From NCBI RefSeq assembly GCF_003201655.1, contig NZ_QJJU01000017.1, positions 62,001 to 126,000 on the forward strand: 64,000 nt of DNA. Reading direction: 5' to 3'. This stretch comes from Mycolicibacterium moriokaense. Its GTDB lineage: Bacteria > Actinomycetota > Actinomycetes > Mycobacteriales > Mycobacteriaceae. Each line of letters begins with the position of its first letter. The stretch's first letter is position 1. Positions 61,329 to 64,000 of this stretch are shown here, piece after piece. Position numbers and translations under genes: made by a program. A model generated the notes under the pieces. The model ran no database searches and had not been told where the DNA came from. It was given only the letters and a program-made list of their open reading frames with translations.

Positions 61329-62914
61329 CGGGGAGCGACGCCTTTCTGGATGTCCAACATGTCGCGGACCAAGTAGTCGACGTTGGGACTGCCGAGGCCG
61401 GTCACCAGGTCGTACCCGGGCTGTGCGAGATCGACGGCGTTGCCGCCCTCGCTGATGTCACGGAACCCGGGCCGGTTCGCGCCCGCCGCAACTTGATAGA
61501 GCAACCGGTTGATGTCGCCAACCGGCCGTCCGCCGTTCGCGAGGAGGTATTGATTCATCAACACGGTGAGCGCGGCCCAGATCGGGGCTGCCTGGGAGGT
61601 GCCTGCGCCGAGCAACGACTGCTGCCCGAATACAATTCGGACCCCGGTGAACGGATCGGCGACGGCTGCGACGTCGGGCGCCAGGCGGCGTCGGTGGACG
61701 TCCCGCGCCGCCGATAGCTTTTCCTGCCATGCGGGCCGGTCGAACAGCGCCGACACCCCGCCGCTGGTGCCCTGGGACAGGGGCGAGTCCACCCAGGCGT
61801 CCTCGCCGAGCCACCGTCCTTGCTCATCGGTCGACAGCGTGGTGCCACCGACGGAGGTCATCGCAGGCAGCGACGAAACGGCATCGAGGCCGACGTCATC
61901 GGGGCCAGGCGGTGACGACCAATCGTCGCCGCCCTTGCACTCAAGGCCTCCCGTGTCCCCGCTCGCATCGAACGCCGACGTTCCGTGCTTTTGCACCGCG
62001 TCCAGCGCGGCCTCAACGGGTGCCAGGTCGGCGGCGCGAACCAGCGCATCGCAGCCCCAGCCGATCGACAAACTCCAAACCGCGCCGGGGAACTGCCGGT
62101 CTACCGACTCGAACAGTTGCCCGATCTTCTCGTACGCGCCGTCGCCCTCGACGGTCGGCCGGGCGTTGACCACCACCTTCTGCGCGTCCGGCGCAATCGC
62201 ATGCGCCACTTCGAGATCCATCACCGTCTCGACACCGGATGGGCCGGGTTGACCCCCGACCAACACCGGCGTGAATCTCGGCAACCCGGACGAGTCGGCG
62301 AACGTGTCGAGGTCCTTCTGGTCGTAGCCCGAGAATTCGAAGAACACGATCGTGGTGCCCTTGCCAGTGAAGCCCGCGGCGGCCAACGGGTTGGCGTTGT
62401 ATGCCTCCAGTAACGCGGTGGGGCGCAACCCCTGGTTCGGCACGTCCAGCGGCAGAAATCGGGGCCTCGCCTCATGGTGCGGGGTATAGCCGAGGATTCG
62501 GCCGAGCTCGGTGACGACGCCGCGGAGTGGCTGCGGGACCGAGGGCTGTTGCGGCGACGCGTAGAACACTTGCCCTTTGCGGCCGCGGTAGTCGTTCACC
62601 GGCACGCCGAAGGCCGCTGCCACGTCCTGTGCTGCACCCTCGACAATGGCCCATTCGTCGCCAGGCCGCCATCGCACCCGAATGCCCTGTGCGCCTGCCC
62701 ATTCGATCAGCGAGTCTGGGCGAACTCCGTCAGGCAGCGTGACGGTGAGCTGTGCACTCTCATCCCGGGATGGGCCGAGATCCGTTGAACTGCCCAGCAA
62801 TAACGCCAGCGGACCGCCGATGACCGTCCGCTGGTCGGACACCGACACGGCGCGTATGCCCGTGACGAGCGCCAGCACGCCCGCCACGACAATGGCCAAC
62901 AGGCGCCAACGCAC
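61325..62914 (-). CDS. Sedolisin (S53) serine-carboxyl protease
   Basis: A 529-residue exported protease of the S53 family. Signal/anchor helix (4-24), pro-domain (about 45-150), catalytic Glu and Asp in GVETVMDLEVAHA, oxyanion-hole Asp in DASGDTGG, and nucleophile Ser in GAGTSQAAP; a Ca2+-site Asp cluster near the C-terminus (FRDISEGGNAVD). S53 enzymes act at acidic pH. All triad residues are present. It is coupled by ATGA to the zinc-ribbon membrane protein, which may be its partner or regulator. Confidence 0.88.
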   Translation of the reverse strand: MRWRLLAIVVAGVLALVTGIRAVSVSDQRTVIGGPLALLLGSSTDLGPSRDESAQLTVTLPDGVRPDSLIEWAGAQGIRVRWRPGDEWAIVEGAAQDVAAAFGVPVNDYRGRKGQVFYASPQQPSVPQPLRGVVTELGRILGYTPHHEARPRFLPLDVPNQGLRPTALLEAYNANPLAAAGFTGKGTTIVFFEFSGYDQKDLDTFADSSGLPRFTPVLVGGQPGPSGVETVMDLEVAHAIAPDAQKVVVNARPTVEGDGAYEKIGQLFESVDRQFPGAVWSLSIGWGCDALVRAADLAPVEAALDAVQKHGTSAFDASGDTGGLECKGGDDWSSPPGPDDVGLDAVSSLPAMTSVGGTTLSTDEQGRWLGEDAWVDSPLSQGTSGGVSALFDRPAWQEKLSAARDVHRRRLAPDVAAVADPFTGVRIVFGQQSLLGAGTSQAAPIWAALTVLMNQYLLANGGRPVGDINRLLYQVAAGANRPGFRDISEGGNAVDLAQPGYDLVTGLGSPNVDYLVRDMLDIQKGVAPR

Positions 62915-62935
62915 CCTTATATGCGACCGAGCGAT

Positions 62936-63211
62936 TTACGGAACCCCGTTGATACCAGGATGCTGGCCGGGCGGGACGGTTGGCGCTGCGGGCGCAACGA
63001 CTGGCGGAGTGAACAGGTTACCGCCCGTTGGGTTGATGCTCTTCTCGGTCGGTGCCGCCGTCGTAGCAGGCGTTGTGGTGGTGGTCGTCGTGGTGGTTTC
63101 GGGCGCCTTCTTCTCTTCTTTAGTACAGGCGGCGGTTAGCGCGCCCATCGCAATGAAGGCGGTGACGCCCGAAACGGCCGCGATTCGCCGGCCCAAAAGA
63201 CGTGAATCCAT
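62936..63211 (-). CDS. Small lipoprotein with Thr-rich linker, copy 1
   Basis: A 91-residue lipoprotein: Arg-containing signal, lipobox LTAAC (Cys29), KEEKKAPE, a 9-Thr run, then TEKSINPTGGNLFTPPVVAP and a Pro-rich end. The next gene has the same plan and much of the same sequence, so they are tandem paralogues (36 bp apart). The mature portion is too short for an enzyme and may be a wall-spanning or structural piece. Function unknown. Confidence 0.75.
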   Translation of the reverse strand: MDSRLLGRRIAAVSGVTAFIAMGALTAACTKEEKKAPETTTTTTTTTPATTAAPTEKSINPTGGNLFTPPVVAPAAPTVPPGQHPGINGVP

Positions 63212-63247
63212 GGCGCGGTCCTATCTATGTCTTGACCCGGCGTGGCT

Positions 63248-63532
63248 CTAGTTGTTCCGGTGAGTTCCAGGAATTGCTGTCGGCGCGGGGGGCGCATAGA
63301 CCGGCGGCGTGAAGAGGTTGCCCCCGGTGGGGTTGATGCTCTTCTCCGTCGGCGCCGGTGCAGGCGGCGGAGCTGCCGACGTCGTGGTGGTCGTCGTAGT
63401 GGTGGTGGTTGTCGAGGTCTCTGGCGCCTTCTTCTCTTCCTTGGCGCAGGACGCGGACAAACCGACCATCGCCACGATGGCGAGACCGCCGGCAACGGCC
63501 GAGACGCGACGGACAATAAGCTGTGATTCCAT
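63248..63532 (-). CDS. Small lipoprotein with Thr-rich linker, copy 2
   Basis: A 94-residue paralogue of the preceding gene: lipobox LSASC (Cys29), KEEKKAPE, a run of 12 Thr after TS, Pro/Ala spacer, and the shared TEKSINPTGGNLFTPPV tail ending in Pro/His/Asn. Its lead copy in the pair is nearer the promoter. A longer start at 63553 is possible, but the ATG at 63532 gives the same signal length as copy 1. Confidence 0.73.
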   Translation of the reverse strand: MESQLIVRRVSAVAGGLAIVAMVGLSASCAKEEKKAPETSTTTTTTTTTTTSAAPPPAPAPTEKSINPTGGNLFTPPVYAPPAPTAIPGTHRNN

Positions 63533-63764
63533 ATCAAATTCCAATCTGGTCACCTGCTACCAGCTGATTCTCGACCCTGGACCAGTCTGACAGACGGAGT
63601 ATGTTGTCACTTCAATCATGCCACAGTTAACTAGAGCTGTCCGTAAATTTGCCAAAATTGACGCGAGCGCATTTTTTGGCTCGATACGGGGCCGCGACAC
63701 CGAGGCAGTCTATTCGCCCGGCGTGTTCGCCGGTACATAACTCGGCAGGCCAGAACGAGGTCGC
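63533..63764. other. Upstream region of the twin lipoproteins, no gene seen
   Basis: This 232-bp stretch is AT-richer than its surroundings around 63540-63670 (near TTAACTAG and AAATTTGCC) and presumably holds the promoter of the leftward lipoprotein pair. I see no palindrome longer than 5 bp and no gene with a ribosome site. Confidence 0.4.
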
Positions 63765-63956
63765 CTACGGCGATTCGGGCCGTGTACCGGAATTTCCACA
63801 CCCGCCGGCCGGCGAGGCGGCGGGCCAAGCAAACGCAGCAGGCGCGGAACTAGCATGCGCAGCAATATCACCCACCGATTCGCCCCACGCTGCCCGCACG
63901 TGTTCGACAAGTGCCACGAGGTGCCCACACTCGAGGCACGTGCGGGAAACGATCAC
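63765..63956 (-). CDS. Possible small Cys-containing protein
   Basis: A frame of 63 residues from a GTG at 63956 begins VIVSRTCLECGHLVALVEHV and continues RAAWGESVGDIAAHASSAP before turning Ala/Pro/Gly-rich. A CxxC plus His arrangement with a following helix suggests a small zinc-binding protein. Another start (TTG at 63983) is in frame. The codon pattern is fair, but there is no clear ribosome site and the family is not recognised. Confidence 0.33.
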   Translation of the reverse strand: MIVSRTCLECGHLVALVEHVRAAWGESVGDIAAHASSAPAAFAWPAASPAGGCGNSGTRPESP

Positions 63957-64000
63957 CTGGACCGCTGCTGGCTCGACCCACAAGAGAAGAAATCGCTTCG

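Overview
The window is chromosomal DNA of a mycobacterium, most likely a rapid grower of the Mycolicibacterium type. It is GC-rich, has many GTG starts, and carries genes confined to the mycobacterial lineage: iniBAC, ttfA, etfD, cutinase-like and Pro/Thr-rich exported proteins. Its gene content matches scattered parts of the M. tuberculosis Rv0312-Rv0385 interval, with several blocks inverted or shuffled relative to that genome. All Rv correspondences below are from memory of gene families, not from a search.

Layout. 1-7.7 kb: a leftward run with a partial GH76 gene, an rRNA/tRNA 2'-O-methyltransferase of the SPOUT type, a lipoprotein, an SDR, ttfA (partner of the MmpL3 mycolate exporter), a large alpha/beta hydrolase and clpB. 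7.7-12.7 kb: rightward exported and membrane proteins, a self-contained HTH/DUF3887 regulator with two palindromic operators, a flavohaemoglobin and two tandem mutarotase paralogues. 12.7-17 kb: the leftward dnaK-grpE-dnaJ-hspR heat-shock operon. Both clpB and dnaK have a recognisable sigma-H/E-type promoter combined with HAIR operators for HspR. 17-23.4 kb: an amino-acid permease, a metallo-beta-lactamase-fold protein, a lipoprotein, an F420-type oxidoreductase and two single-pass Thr-rich proteins.

23.4-33.3 kb is the ini locus: iniB-iniA-iniC (leftward; two dynamin-like GTPases), an iniB-domain paralogue, a membrane-anchored actin/Hsp70-fold protein with a poly-Thr tail, and the STAND-LuxR activator iniR. 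CCCCTAA-type direct repeats lie upstream of both iniB and its paralogue, and a long hairpin separates iniB from iniA. 33.4-38.9 kb: etfD, which recycles ETF during beta-oxidation and is preceded by two GTTAC-N6-GTAAC palindromes, then an AlaA/AspC-type transaminase and a YibE/F transporter. 38.8-46.9 kb: rmlA, small enzymes, a P450 with a divergent TetR gene and paired operators, UDP-glucose dehydrogenase, a DUF7159-like membrane protein, dcd and tRNA-Gly(CCC).

46.9-57 kb looks accessory: a GMC oxidase whose Tat signal lies outside the start-to-stop frame, a cutinase, a hydrolase remnant, a MacB/FtsX-type ABC exporter, a methyltransferase/DUF4389/FAD-monooxygenase group and an exported Rv0320-like protein. 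57-64 kb returns to exported enzymes and envelope proteins: GH16, a second DUF7159-like protein, a zinc-ribbon membrane protein coupled to a sedolisin, and twin lipoproteins. The most system-like unit is the ini locus with its shared upstream repeats. The clearest undescribed regulatory elements are the twin-operator arrangements at 9.55, 33.35 and 42.13 kb.
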